Both the position numbers and the translations under genes were made by a program. The notes beneath the pieces were generated by a model. The model did not search any database and was not told where the DNA came from. It saw only the letters and a list, made by a program, of their open reading frames with translations. Shown here piece by piece: positions 1 through 6,613 of a DNA stretch of 8,801 bases. The DNA is from Verrucomicrobiales bacterium (GTDB lineage Bacteria; Verrucomicrobiota; Verrucomicrobiia; Verrucomicrobiales; Verrucomicrobiaceae): contig DNXB01000027.1 of assembly GCA_003506995.1 (NCBI GenBank), positions 8,509 through 17,309 on the forward strand. The letters run 5' to 3'. Each line of letters opens with the position of its first letter. Position 1 is the stretch's first letter.

Positions 1-3000
1 ATCAGATCAAGGTCGGCGGCGCGGTGAAGGCACCCGACTACGGCTTCTACATCGGAGGGAACCGCAAATTCTTCCTGGAGGCCAAGAAACCCAGCGTCCG
101 CATCAAGGACGACATCAGCCCCGCTTACCAGCTCCGGCGTTACGCCTGGAGCGCCAAGCTCCCGCTCTCCATCCTCAGCGACTTCGAGGAGTTCGCCATC
201 TACGACACGCGCATCAAGCCCCTGCCGAGCGATCCCGCCTCCAAGGCCCGCATCTTCTACTGCCGGTTTGACGAATACGCGCAGCACTGGGACCACATCA
301 CCGGCATCTTCAGCATCGAGGCCATCCGCAAAGGCAGCTTCGACAAATACGCCGCCACCGCCAAGGGCAAGCGCGGCACCGCCGAGGTGGATGCCGACTT
401 CCTCGCCACCATCGAAGGCTGGCGTGCCGACCTCGCACGCAATCTCGCCCTGCGAAATCCTGACCTCACGCAGCGCGAGCTGAACTTCTCCGTCCAGCGC
501 GTGCTCGACCGCCTCATCTTCCTGCGCATCTGCGAAGATCGCGGCATCGAGGACTACGAGCGCTTGAAGAATGCCGCTGACGCCAAAGGCATCTACCCCG
601 CCCTGGTAAAGCTCTTCCAGCAGGCCGACGACCGCTACAATTCCGGCCTCTTCCACTTCCATTCCGAAAAAGGCCGCCACGAGGTCCACGACACCCTCAC
701 TCCGCGCCTCGTCATTGATGACGCGCTGCTGAAGCCGCTCATCCGCGGCCTCTACTACCCCGAGAGCCCGTATGAGTTCAGCGTCTTCACCGCCGACATC
801 CTCGGCCAGGTGTATGAGCAGTTCCTCGGCAAGGTCATCACCCTGAGCCCCAGCCACAAGGCCACCGTTGAGGACAAGCCGGAGGTGAAGAAGGCGGGCG
901 GCGTCTTCTACACCCCCACCTACATCGTCGATTACATCGTGCGGCAGACCGTCGGCACCTTGATCAGCCAGATTGAAGAGCACGAAGTCAAACTGGGCGC
1001 CAGGCGGACGGAGAAAGCGCAAGAGCGGAAACAACTGTCAGGTCTTGGCGCTGGCATTGATGTGACCGACGAGAAGATGCCGAAGCGTGTGGTGGATCGA
1101 GTGGCGGCGTTGCGAGTGCTTGATCCGGCCTGCGGTTCGGGATCGTTCCTCATCGGCGCTTATCAGTTCCTCCTCGACTGGCATCTGTCCTGGTATGTCC
1201 GCACCGGCACACAGCGCTGGGCCAAGGCCAAGAACCCGCCCATCGTGCAACGTGCCAATGGCGACTGGGTTCTCAGTCTGACCGAGAGAAAGCGCATCCT
1301 GCTCGGCAACATTCATGGCGTGGACATCGATTCCCAGGCGGTCGAGGTCACCAAGCTCTCCTTGCTCTTGAAAGTGCTCGAAGTAGAAGGCGTGCAGGCG
1401 CAGCAGACGCTCGGCATTCATGACCGGGTGCTCCCCGACCTCGGTGAGAACATCAAGTGCGGCAACTCCCTCATCGGCTCCGACTTCTACGCGCAGCCGG
1501 ACCTCCCCGAGATGGATGCCGACGCCCACCTCCGCATCAACGTCTTCGACTGGGACGGCAAAGGTGGCTTCCCCGAGATCATGCAGGCCGGTGGCTTTGA
1601 TGCGGTGATTGGCAATCCGCCGTATGTGGATGTGAAGGAACTGCCACTCGAAATCAAATTGGAACTCACTCGCCGATATGCGTCGGCCACCAAGAGGTTC
1701 GACTTATATGTCCCATTCATCGAGAAATCTCTGTCGATCCTTGGGAAGGGAGGAAAGCTCGGTTTCATCGTTCCTTCGATGTTCATGAGGCGCGAATACG
1801 GTCAGGCACTTCGAGCTACTGTGCTAAAAATGTCTGGGATTTCCGAGATTGTGGATTTCGGCACCAACCAAGTCTTTGCCGGACCACAGAATTACGTGGC
1901 GATCCTGATTCTACAGCGGGCAACTGCTCCACAGAAGATTGTAATCACGCGATATGATCGCACTGGGCTTGATGCTGCGGAGATCGCCCTTGAGCTTAAC
2001 GCGGCATACCCAAAGCCCGGTGTTGTTCGATTTGCGTTGGCACCCTCGGCGCTTGGTGTCGATTCTGAGTGGAAGCTCTTCGATACGGCTCAAGCGGGGT
2101 TGTCATCTCGCTGTTTTGAAGACTTCCCAGCATTCCGCGAAATCATTGCGTTCGCTAGCGAAGGGATTCATAGCGGCAAGGATGAGGTCTTCTTCATCCC
2201 GAAGGATCAGGCATCAAGGCTCCAACTGGAATCGCCACCAGTCTATCCACTCGCCAAGGGGAAAGACATTCATCGCTACGAATCGGCCGACACCAAAACC
2301 TTTGCGAACACTGTGATCTATCCATACGATTTGAGAACGGGAGACGTGATGTCACCCGAACAACTCGAATCCGACGCACCTAAAATTTGGAAGCACCTTT
2401 GTGATTCAAGCAGCCTTCTGAGAGGGCGCTCATATTTCGACAAGAGTTCTAAAGCTTGGTATGAACTATGGTGTCAGCGGGATCCTTCGCTTTATATTTT
2501 GCCCAAGATCGTTGGCCCAGAGATTGCCAACAAGGGCGAGTTCACGATTAGTTCTAAGCCCTTGTTCATCAACAACAAGCTCAAGGCCATCGTCTTGAAG
2601 CCTGACGTGAACGAGGCATTGCATTTCGTTCTTGGGCTCCTGAATTCACGACTTGTTACTTACCTGCATCGGCACATCGCTCCGCCAAAGGGGAACAATT
2701 ACTTTGAAGTGAAGACGAGAATCCTTGAGCGGCTGCCGATCAGGCGAATCGACCCCAACAACAAAGCTGACCAAGCCGCGCATGATCGCATCGTGTCTCT
2801 GGTTGAGAAGATGCTGAGCCTGCACCGGCAGCGTGCCGCCGCCAAGACACCGCACGAGCAGACCGCGCTGGACCGCCAGATCGGCGCGACGGATGCGCTC
2901 ATCGACCGCGAGGTCTATGCCCTTTATGGCCTGACGCCGGAGGAGATCGCCCTCGTGGAAGGCAGCGCCATGCCGGAGGAGGAAACGGAGGTGCCCGCCG

Positions 3001-3158
3001 CCGCGCCAGCACTCGCCAGCATGCTTGACGCCACCTTGGAATATCCGCACAAGGCGGGCTACCGCGGCCACATGGTCTTTCGTGAAGAGCCAGTGGAGTA
3101 CACGGCGGCCCGCCAGTCATCCCCCCCCACCACTCACCCGGAGAAAGCCGCGCCATGA
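1..3158 (+). CDS. Type IIG restriction enzyme / N6-adenine DNA methyltransferase, 5'-truncated by the window edge
   Basis: A single polypeptide predicted to cleave DNA and methylate adenine. The frame is open to the left edge, so the true start lies upstream; the GTG at 24 is only the first internal start codon. Residues below count from that GTG. Nuclease: a PD-(D/E)XK centre (P4-D5, E19-A-K21) followed by a QxxxY motif (Q36, Y40), as in HsdR-type N-terminal nucleases. A helical connector of about 200 residues follows. Methyltransferase: motif X GGVFYTP (292-298), motif I DPACGSGSF (367-375), motif II GVDID (432-436), catalytic motif IV NPPY (531-534) and FDLYVPFIE (559-567). The C-terminal part has TaqI-like specificity-domain features: KGKDIHRY (745-752) and an LNSRL segment near 873 running to a LERLPI segment. 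The visible length (1,044 aa from 24) fits a type IIG enzyme. BREX PglX is less likely because a nuclease is present. Bases 1650-2790 are less GC-rich than the flanks. The stop overlaps the next gene (ATGA). Confidence 0.93.
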   Translation, partial: QIKVGGAVKAPDYGFYIGGNRKFFLEAKKPSVRIKDDISPAYQLRRYAWSAKLPLSILSDFEEFAIYDTRIKPLPSDPASKARIFYCRFDEYAQHWDHITGIFSIEAIRKGSFDKYAATAKGKRGTAEVDADFLATIEGWRADLARNLALRNPDLTQRELNFSVQRVLDRLIFLRICEDRGIEDYERLKNAADAKGIYPALVKLFQQADDRYNSGLFHFHSEKGRHEVHDTLTPRLVIDDALLKPLIRGLYYPESPYEFSVFTADILGQVYEQFLGKVITLSPSHKATVEDKPEVKKAGGVFYTPTYIVDYIVRQTVGTLISQIEEHEVKLGARRTEKAQERKQLSGLGAGIDVTDEKMPKRVVDRVAALRVLDPACGSGSFLIGAYQFLLDWHLSWYVRTGTQRWAKAKNPPIVQRANGDWVLSLTERKRILLGNIHGVDIDSQAVEVTKLSLLLKVLEVEGVQAQQTLGIHDRVLPDLGENIKCGNSLIGSDFYAQPDLPEMDADAHLRINVFDWDGKGGFPEIMQAGGFDAVIGNPPYVDVKELPLEIKLELTRRYASATKRFDLYVPFIEKSLSILGKGGKLGFIVPSMFMRREYGQALRATVLKMSGISEIVDFGTNQVFAGPQNYVAILILQRATAPQKIVITRYDRTGLDAAEIALELNAAYPKPGVVRFALAPSALGVDSEWKLFDTAQAGLSSRCFEDFPAFREIIAFASEGIHSGKDEVFFIPKDQASRLQLESPPVYPLAKGKDIHRYESADTKTFANTVIYPYDLRTGDVMSPEQLESDAPKIWKHLCDSSSLLRGRSYFDKSSKAWYELWCQRDPSLYILPKIVGPEIANKGEFTISSKPLFINNKLKAIVLKPDVNEALHFVLGLLNSRLVTYLHRHIAPPKGNNYFEVKTRILERLPIRRIDPNNKADQAAHDRIVSLVEKMLSLHRQRAAAKTPHEQTALDRQIGATDALIDREVYALYGLTPEEIALVEGSAMPEEETEVPAAAPALASMLDATLEYPHKAGYRGHMVFREEPVEYTAARQSSPPTTHPEKAAP
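1650..2790. other. Lower-GC segment inside the type IIG gene (methyltransferase C-end plus specificity domain)
   Basis: Hand counts of single 60-base rows give 47% GC at 1801-1860, 47% at 2401-2460 and 53% at 2581-2640. They give 68% at 421-480 and 73% at 2821-2880. Third-position A and T become common from about 1650 and the C/G-ending codon habit returns by about 2790. The segment covers the end of the catalytic domain after NPPY and the putative target-recognition region. The boundaries are approximate, read by eye. This pattern is expected if the specificity part was exchanged by recombination, but relaxed codon selection in a divergent domain could also give it. Confidence 0.6.
3121..3128 (+). 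repeat. Poly-C (C8) tract near the 3' end of the type IIG gene
   Basis: Eight consecutive C residues encode the end of a Ser-Pro-Pro stretch, 11 codons before the stop. In the frame reached by adding one C (or by a -1 ribosomal slip here), no stop occurs between 3128 and the ATG at 3155, so the enzyme would read straight into the 118-aa downstream protein. Losing one C instead gives a frame that stays open to 3351. Homopolymer tracts of this kind are known slippage sites in phase-variable restriction-modification genes of other bacteria. Whether this one varies is not visible here. Confidence 0.6.
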
Positions 3159-3511
3159 ACAATGTTCCCACACTCGATGCCCTCGTGCCTCACGCCGCCG
3201 CTACGCAGATCGTGGAGGAACTGGAACTGCTCACCGCATCCAAGGTGCCAGATGCAGCGCCCCTCGTGGCGCATCTCGTGCAGCATGCGGAGGAGATCGC
3301 CGCCGCGAGCGAGAGCTTCCGCCGCAAACTCCGTGGCAAGCTGGGGCGTGAGTGGCTTTACAGCTTCATGCGCCACTGGCTGGCCGCCGAGCTGAAGCGC
3401 ACGCAGTCCGCCCTCTTCCGCCGCCTGCCACCCCGCTACGCCATGGGCGCCGCCGAACCCAGCCTCCGCCCGCCTTCCGAGCGTGCTCGTCTGATGAATT
3501 GCAGCGAATAA
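3155..3511 (+). CDS. Hypothetical helical protein coupled to the type IIG enzyme (118 aa)
   Basis: I do not recognise a family. The protein is short, soluble and has neither a signal peptide nor a membrane segment. It appears almost wholly alpha-helical: an acidic, Leu/Ala-rich first half (residues 8-50), then a basic middle with a K/R-rich stretch and aromatic residues (W, Y, F, W around 66-76), then a Pro/Arg-rich tail. The start is ATG 3155, which overlaps the enzyme's stop by 4 nt (ATGA). GGAG lies at 3140-3143, about 11 nt upstream. The overlap implies translational coupling and a shared transcript. It could be an accessory or DNA-binding subunit of the restriction enzyme, or a detached C-terminal segment of it, since the upstream C8 tract would fuse the two if it gained one C. 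No function can be assigned from sequence alone. Confidence 0.7.
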   Translation: MNNVPTLDALVPHAAATQIVEELELLTASKVPDAAPLVAHLVQHAEEIAAASESFRRKLRGKLGREWLYSFMRHWLAAELKRTQSALFRRLPPRYAMGAAEPSLRPPSERARLMNCSE

Positions 3512-3530
3512 AGACACCCTCATGGCGTGC

Positions 3531-3554
3531 AGGAGTGGCCGCGCACCCCTTTTT
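3531..3554 (+). terminator. Possible rho-independent terminator after the restriction module
   Basis: AGGAGTG (3531-3537) can pair with CACCCCT (3544-3550) across a 6-nt GCCGCG loop, with one A-C mismatch in the 7-bp stem. A run of T follows (3550-3554). It begins 20 nt after the stop at 3511, the expected place for ending the restriction transcript. The mismatch and short T run make it a moderate call. Confidence 0.45.
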
Positions 3555-3560
3555 GCGGTG

Positions 3561-3610
3561 GTTTTCAAACAACCGTCAACGACTGTAAACAACCGTCAAC
3601 CATCGCAAAC
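3561..3610. repeat. 10-nt-phased short repeats (consensus near AACCGTCAAC)
   Basis: The exact decamer AACCGTCAAC occurs at 3571-3580 and 3591-3600. Between them GACTGTAAAC (3581-3590) matches it at 7 of 10 positions, and CATCGCAAAC (3601-3610) matches at 6 of 10. The preceding unit at 3561-3570 shares only the AAAC end. Viewed another way, a 14-nt string starting AAACAACC repeats with a 20-nt period. The block lies between the possible terminator and the Cys-rich gene. A spacing near one helical turn suits a multi-site protein-binding region or degenerate tandem repeats; the sequence does not decide which. Confidence 0.6.
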
Positions 3611-3707
3611 CTCCCTGACCGAGCCGGTGTCGGGCAAGAAAGGAGAGGCCGTGGGGGAATTTTTGGCGTAATCATTCATCGCATCATGCGTCTGCCTTGA
3701 TGAACTC

Positions 3708-4073
3708 ATGACCCTGCTTCGCTCCATCGCCCTCATTTTCGCGCTGCTGGCACAGGCCTGGCCGGTGCAGGCGATGCGGCGCGTGAATGAACCGGCCGCC
3801 TGCGGCATGGGCTGCTGCGCCGCGCTGGCAGCGGCTGAAATGGACGCGTGCGGCTGCGCGGAGCCCGCAACGCCCGCCGTGCCGGCGAACACGCCGCCAG
3901 TGGGCGGCCGTGAGCTGGTGCCGCAGGTGGTTTGGGCGAGTGCTGAGGAGGCGAGGCCCGCCATGCGATCTCCGAGGAGCTTGAATGAGGGCGTGCCGCC
4001 CGCAGCCGAGCGTGATTCGTCCAGCCTGCCGCATGTCCGGCTGGCGGTGCTGTTTTGCTCCTTCCTGAATTGA
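3708..4073 (+). CDS. Small secreted Cys-rich protein, possible metal binding (121 aa)
   Basis: Residues 1-22 look like a Sec signal peptide: Arg near the N-terminus, a hydrophobic core of Ile/Leu/Phe/Ala, and a VQA cleavage site. The mature part starts with a cluster of cysteines, CGMGCC (about 32-37) and CGC (about 48-50), followed by a Pro/Ala-rich low-complexity stretch. It ends with a hydrophobic RLAVLFCSFLN tail that could sit against a membrane. No family is assigned with certainty. Cys clusters in a small exported protein next to a copper oxidase suggest copper binding, an inference from context. ATG 3708 is the first ATG after an in-frame stop at 3699, and no clear Shine-Dalgarno precedes it. 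Opposite-strand frames here look like GC-rich shadows, while this frame has a coherent signal peptide. Its stop lies about 100 nt before the oxidase. Confidence 0.6.
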   Translation: MTLLRSIALIFALLAQAWPVQAMRRVNEPAACGMGCCAALAAAEMDACGCAEPATPAVPANTPPVGGRELVPQVVWASAEEARPAMRSPRSLNEGVPPAAERDSSSLPHVRLAVLFCSFLN

Positions 4074-4077
4074 GTCG

Positions 4078-4094
4078 GCGTCTCTGACAGACGC
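4078..4094 (+). other. Short hairpin between the Cys-rich gene and the copper oxidase gene
   Basis: GCGTCT (4078-4083) and AGACGC (4089-4094) form a perfect 6-bp stem around a CTGAC loop, starting 5 nt after the stop of the Cys-rich gene. There is no T run behind it, so it is a weak terminator candidate. It could instead be a leader structure or transcript-end stabiliser. I see no convincing -35/-10 promoter in the remainder up to 4175. Confidence 0.25.
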
Positions 4095-4175
4095 ATTGTG
4101 CCCGTGCATCGCGGCCCCTGATGGGATGAAGCGAGAGCGGGAGTGGTTCCTTGAACCTTCAACGACTCGATTTCC

Positions 4176-6302
4176 ATGAAACGCTTTTTCTTATTTGCCC
4201 TCCTGGGGCCTGCCCTGGCCGCATGGGCCTGTGACACCTGTAAAATCCCAAAACCCGCCGCTGGTCAGCGCGTGGTGGAGTATGATCTCACCATCGCCGG
4301 GCAAACCGTGAGCCCGGCGGGCAAGGCGGTACGTGGTTTCACGATCAATGGCGGCATTCCGGGGCCGACGCTGCGCTTTCGCGAGGGCGACTTCGCCCGC
4401 ATCCGTGTTCACAATCAGCTCGTGCACGAGACGACCTCGACACACTGGCACGGGCTGCTGCTGCCGAACGAGCAGGATGGCGTGCCACACATCACCACGC
4501 CGCCGATTCAGCCGGGAACGACGCACACGTTTGGCTTCGATCTGCGGCACAGCGGCACTTACTGGTATCACTCCCACACGCATCTTCAGGAGCAGAACGG
4601 CATTTTCGGCAGCATCGTGGTGCTGCCGCGTGGCGGGGAGCCGGTGAAGGCGGATCGCGAGCAGGTGCTGGTGCTCTCCGACTGGACGAACTTCAACCCG
4701 CACGAGGTCATGCGCATGCTGATGCGTGGCAGCGATTACTTCGGCCTGATGCGGCGGAACTCGCAGTCCATCCTCGGCGCATGGCAGCGCGGGAATTTGA
4801 AGGATTACTTCAAGCGCGAGTGGGAACGCATGATGCCGATGGACGTCTCGGACGTGGGCTATCACGCCTTTCTCGTGAACGGCCAGCGCCAGACACGGAT
4901 CGAGGGCAGGCCGGGCGAGCGCGTGCGCCTGCGGATCATCAATGCCTCGGCGGCCTCGTATTTTTATCTGAACTCCTCGGCAGGGCCGATGACCATCGTG
5001 GCGGCGGACGGGCCTGCTGTGCAGCCGGTGAAGGTGGATCGCTTCCTGATGGCGATTGCGGAGACCTATGACGTGATCATCACCATTCCGACCAGCGGCC
5101 AGTACGAGCTGCGGGCCACCACACAGGACGGCAGCGGGCATGCGTCGGCCTTTTTCGGTTCTGGAGAGCTGAAGCCAGCCTCCGATCCGCCGAGGCCGAA
5201 TCTTTACCAGATGGACGAAATGCTGAACCTCGCGCTGGAGGAGCAGGAGGACGACCCGAGAGCCTCACTGCGATTGGAGCGGCCGGGATCGCCCTACCGA
5301 CTGCTCAAATCGACGCGCGACACCACGCTTCCTGCGAAACTGCCGCGCCGGAAGATCACGATGCACCTCACCGGCGACATGAACCGCTACATCTGGGGCT
5401 TCGACGGCAAAACCATCGCCCAAGAGCCCTATGTGATGATCAAGAAGGGCGAGATCATCGAGCTGGAACTCATCAATGACACGATGATGCATCACCCGAT
5501 TCATCTGCACGGCCATTTCTTCCGCCTGCTCATGGGAAACGGCGCGCGCTCACCGCTGAAGCACACCGTCGATGTTCCGCCGATGAGCAAACGTGTCGTC
5601 GAGTTCGAGGCGAACGAGGCCAAGGACTGGATGTTCCACTGCCACATCCTCTATCACATGATGAGCGGCATGGCCCGCGTGTTTCGATATGAGGACGGTG
5701 ATGCGGGCACTCCTGCCCGCAATGAGGCGCGTGTGTCGCGGGCAGGAGTGCCCGCGTCACCGGAAGACCACAGCCTGCATCACGCCGCCGGTCTCGGCGA
5801 GCACAGCCACGACATGGCTCACTTCTGGGGCGCGGCCTCCATTCAATCTCACATGAGCGAGGGGCTGCTGACCTGGATGAATCCGAAGAACGACCTCATG
5901 CTCGCATGGGAGGTCGGCTGGCAGGGTGTGGACAATCCGCAGTATGAGATCGACGCGCTCTACCAGCGCTACTTCAACCTCAACTTCCAGGCCTTTGCCG
6001 GTTACCGCCTCACGAACGATCCCGATGCAAAGGATCGCGGCCTCATCGGTTTCAACTACCGCCTGCCGCTGATGGTGTGGGCGAATGTGAGCCTCGACAC
6101 CGAGGGCGACGCGCGCTTCACACTCGCGAAGCGCCTCCAGCTCACGCCGCGTCTCGGCGCGTGGGGCGAGGTGTTTTACGACACAGGCACCGAGTGGGAA
6201 TGGACCGCTGGAGCCGACTACACGCTCACGCGCCACACCTCGCTCACCGTTTCTTATCACAGCGACTTCGGCCTCGGCGCCGGCGTGCTGATCCGCTTTT
6301 GA
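4176..6302 (+). CDS. copA: CopA-type multicopper oxidase with a C-terminal CopB-like outer-membrane barrel domain (708 aa)
   Basis: Predicted periplasmic oxidase that detoxifies copper, probably by oxidising Cu(I). A Sec-type signal (residues 1-18) precedes a CDTC motif; there is no twin-arginine motif, unlike many CopA proteins. Three cupredoxin domains span about 30-505. Copper ligands are all present: HWHG (90-93), HSHTH (132-136), HPIHLHGH (440-447) and HCHILYHMMSGM (488-499). These include type 1 ligands H440, C489, H494 and M499. The long Met-rich MxGMD repeats of classical CopA are absent. After a linker (506-531) comes a His/Met-rich segment (532-560), then about 135 residues of alternating amphipathic strands ending in Phe708. 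That last part resembles CopB and has the terminal aromatic expected of an outer-membrane barrel. The protein therefore looks like a CopA-CopB fusion. Part of the linker is encoded by an inverted repeat. ATG 4176 gives the signal peptide; no clear Shine-Dalgarno precedes it. Confidence 0.92.
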   Translation: MKRFFLFALLGPALAAWACDTCKIPKPAAGQRVVEYDLTIAGQTVSPAGKAVRGFTINGGIPGPTLRFREGDFARIRVHNQLVHETTSTHWHGLLLPNEQDGVPHITTPPIQPGTTHTFGFDLRHSGTYWYHSHTHLQEQNGIFGSIVVLPRGGEPVKADREQVLVLSDWTNFNPHEVMRMLMRGSDYFGLMRRNSQSILGAWQRGNLKDYFKREWERMMPMDVSDVGYHAFLVNGQRQTRIEGRPGERVRLRIINASAASYFYLNSSAGPMTIVAADGPAVQPVKVDRFLMAIAETYDVIITIPTSGQYELRATTQDGSGHASAFFGSGELKPASDPPRPNLYQMDEMLNLALEEQEDDPRASLRLERPGSPYRLLKSTRDTTLPAKLPRRKITMHLTGDMNRYIWGFDGKTIAQEPYVMIKKGEIIELELINDTMMHHPIHLHGHFFRLLMGNGARSPLKHTVDVPPMSKRVVEFEANEAKDWMFHCHILYHMMSGMARVFRYEDGDAGTPARNEARVSRAGVPASPEDHSLHHAAGLGEHSHDMAHFWGAASIQSHMSEGLLTWMNPKNDLMLAWEVGWQGVDNPQYEIDALYQRYFNLNFQAFAGYRLTNDPDAKDRGLIGFNYRLPLMVWANVSLDTEGDARFTLAKRLQLTPRLGAWGEVFYDTGTEWEWTAGADYTLTRHTSLTVSYHSDFGLGAGVLIRF
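5696..5762. repeat. Long inverted repeat (25-bp arms) inside the oxidase gene, REP-like palindromic element
   Basis: The arms 5696-5720 and 5738-5762 are complementary at 24 of 25 positions (the exception, 5702/5756, is a T-G wobble), around a 17-nt loop (5721-5737). The core of the left arm is GCGGGCACTCCTGCCCGC, itself close to self-complementary. The element is read in frame as Gly/Ala/Pro/Arg-rich residues 508-529, exactly between the last cupredoxin domain and the barrel-like domain, without a stop. Such GC-rich intragenic palindromes suggest insertion of a mobile short repeat tolerated in a flexible linker. No second copy is seen in this window. Confidence 0.85.
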
Positions 6303-6317
6303 TGACAGGTGTCATCA
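6300..6317. promoter_or_regulatory. 18-bp operator-like palindrome overlapping the oxidase stop codon
   Basis: TGATGACA (6300-6307) and TGTCATCA (6310-6317) are perfect inverted arms separated by GG. The first three bases are the oxidase stop codon. The ATG of the lipoprotein gene lies 27 nt downstream. A 2-nt-spaced palindrome with an ACA-nn-TGT centre has the look of a dimeric repressor site and recalls the core of BlaI/MecI/CopY operators (TACAnnTGTA), though it is not identical. As RNA it could form an 8-bp stem, but the 2-nt loop is too tight without opening a base pair, which favours a DNA role. Confidence 0.45.
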
Positions 6318-6344
6318 TTCAAAACAAAACCCCAAACACACACC

Positions 6345-6593
6345 ATGAAAACGAAACTCACCACACTCCTCACCACCGCGCTGCTTGGCCTCGCGCTGGC
6401 CTCCTGCTCCACCACCGGCGGGGCCAAGCCCTATCCGTATGACGTGTGCATCGTCAGCGGAAACAAGCTCGGCAGCATGGGCACGCCCATCACCAAGGTC
6501 TATCAGGGCCAGCAGGTTAAATTCTGCTGCAGCCCCTGCGTGGAGGACTTTGACGCGAACCCGGCGAAGTATCTGGCGAAGCTGCCGAAATAA
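6345..6593 (+). CDS. YHS-like metal-binding lipoprotein (82 aa)
   Basis: Small predicted lipoprotein that probably binds copper or another soft metal in the periplasm. Signal: basic N-terminus (MKTK), hydrophobic core, and lipobox LASC with the lipidated Cys at residue 21. The mature domain carries a YPYDVCIVSG segment, then a GTPITKVYQGQQVKFCC stretch, CSPC, and a DFxxNPAKYLAKL ending. These are hallmarks of the YHS/TRASH-like fold, in which the first Cys and the CC-x2-C group act as ligands. Length is normal for a stand-alone domain. I chose ATG 6345 over the in-frame GTG 6309, because ATG gives a compact signal peptide and the upstream extension overlaps the palindrome. There is no Shine-Dalgarno; the context is CACACC-ATG-AAA. 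It lies 42 nt after the oxidase gene and probably belongs to the same functional cluster. Confidence 0.85.
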   Translation: MKTKLTTLLTTALLGLALASCSTTGGAKPYPYDVCIVSGNKLGSMGTPITKVYQGQQVKFCCSPCVEDFDANPAKYLAKLPK

Positions 6594-6613
6594 CGCCAGA
6601 GCCACGCGTTCTC

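Noticed and set aside
1..3158. BREX PglX methyltransferase
   Set aside because: The N-terminal PD-(D/E)XK centre is not expected in PglX, and no other BREX gene is visible in the window.
3561..3610. CRISPR array
   Set aside because: Units are 10 nt, contiguous and without unique spacers.
3651..3671. Six-codon frame (GTG to TAA) behind a good AAGGAG-type ribosome site, a possible leader peptide
   Set aside because: No regulatory codon run, terminator or alternative fold around it, so the SD-like match may be chance.
3652..3690. GGAATTTT resembling an ECF -35 box upstream of the Cys-rich gene
   Set aside because: No matching -10 element at the right spacing, and the target motif of the local sigma factor is unknown.
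3596..4237. 213-codon minus-strand open frame opposite the Cys-rich gene
   Set aside because: Ala/Ser/Arg-rich low-complexity translation with no domain, and it runs across two plus-strand genes; a GC-rich shadow frame.
4191..5141. 316-codon minus-strand open frame opposite the multicopper oxidase
   Set aside because: The plus strand carries unambiguous copper-ligand motifs; the opposite frame is Arg/His/Pro-rich with no recognisable fold.
5696..5762. Rho-independent terminator or a CRISPR repeat
   Set aside because: It lies inside an open reading frame, has no T run, and occurs once.
6309..6344. GTG start at 6309 for the lipoprotein
   Set aside because: It would place 12 polar residues before the signal peptide and overlap the palindrome; ATG 6345 gives a normal lipoprotein signal.
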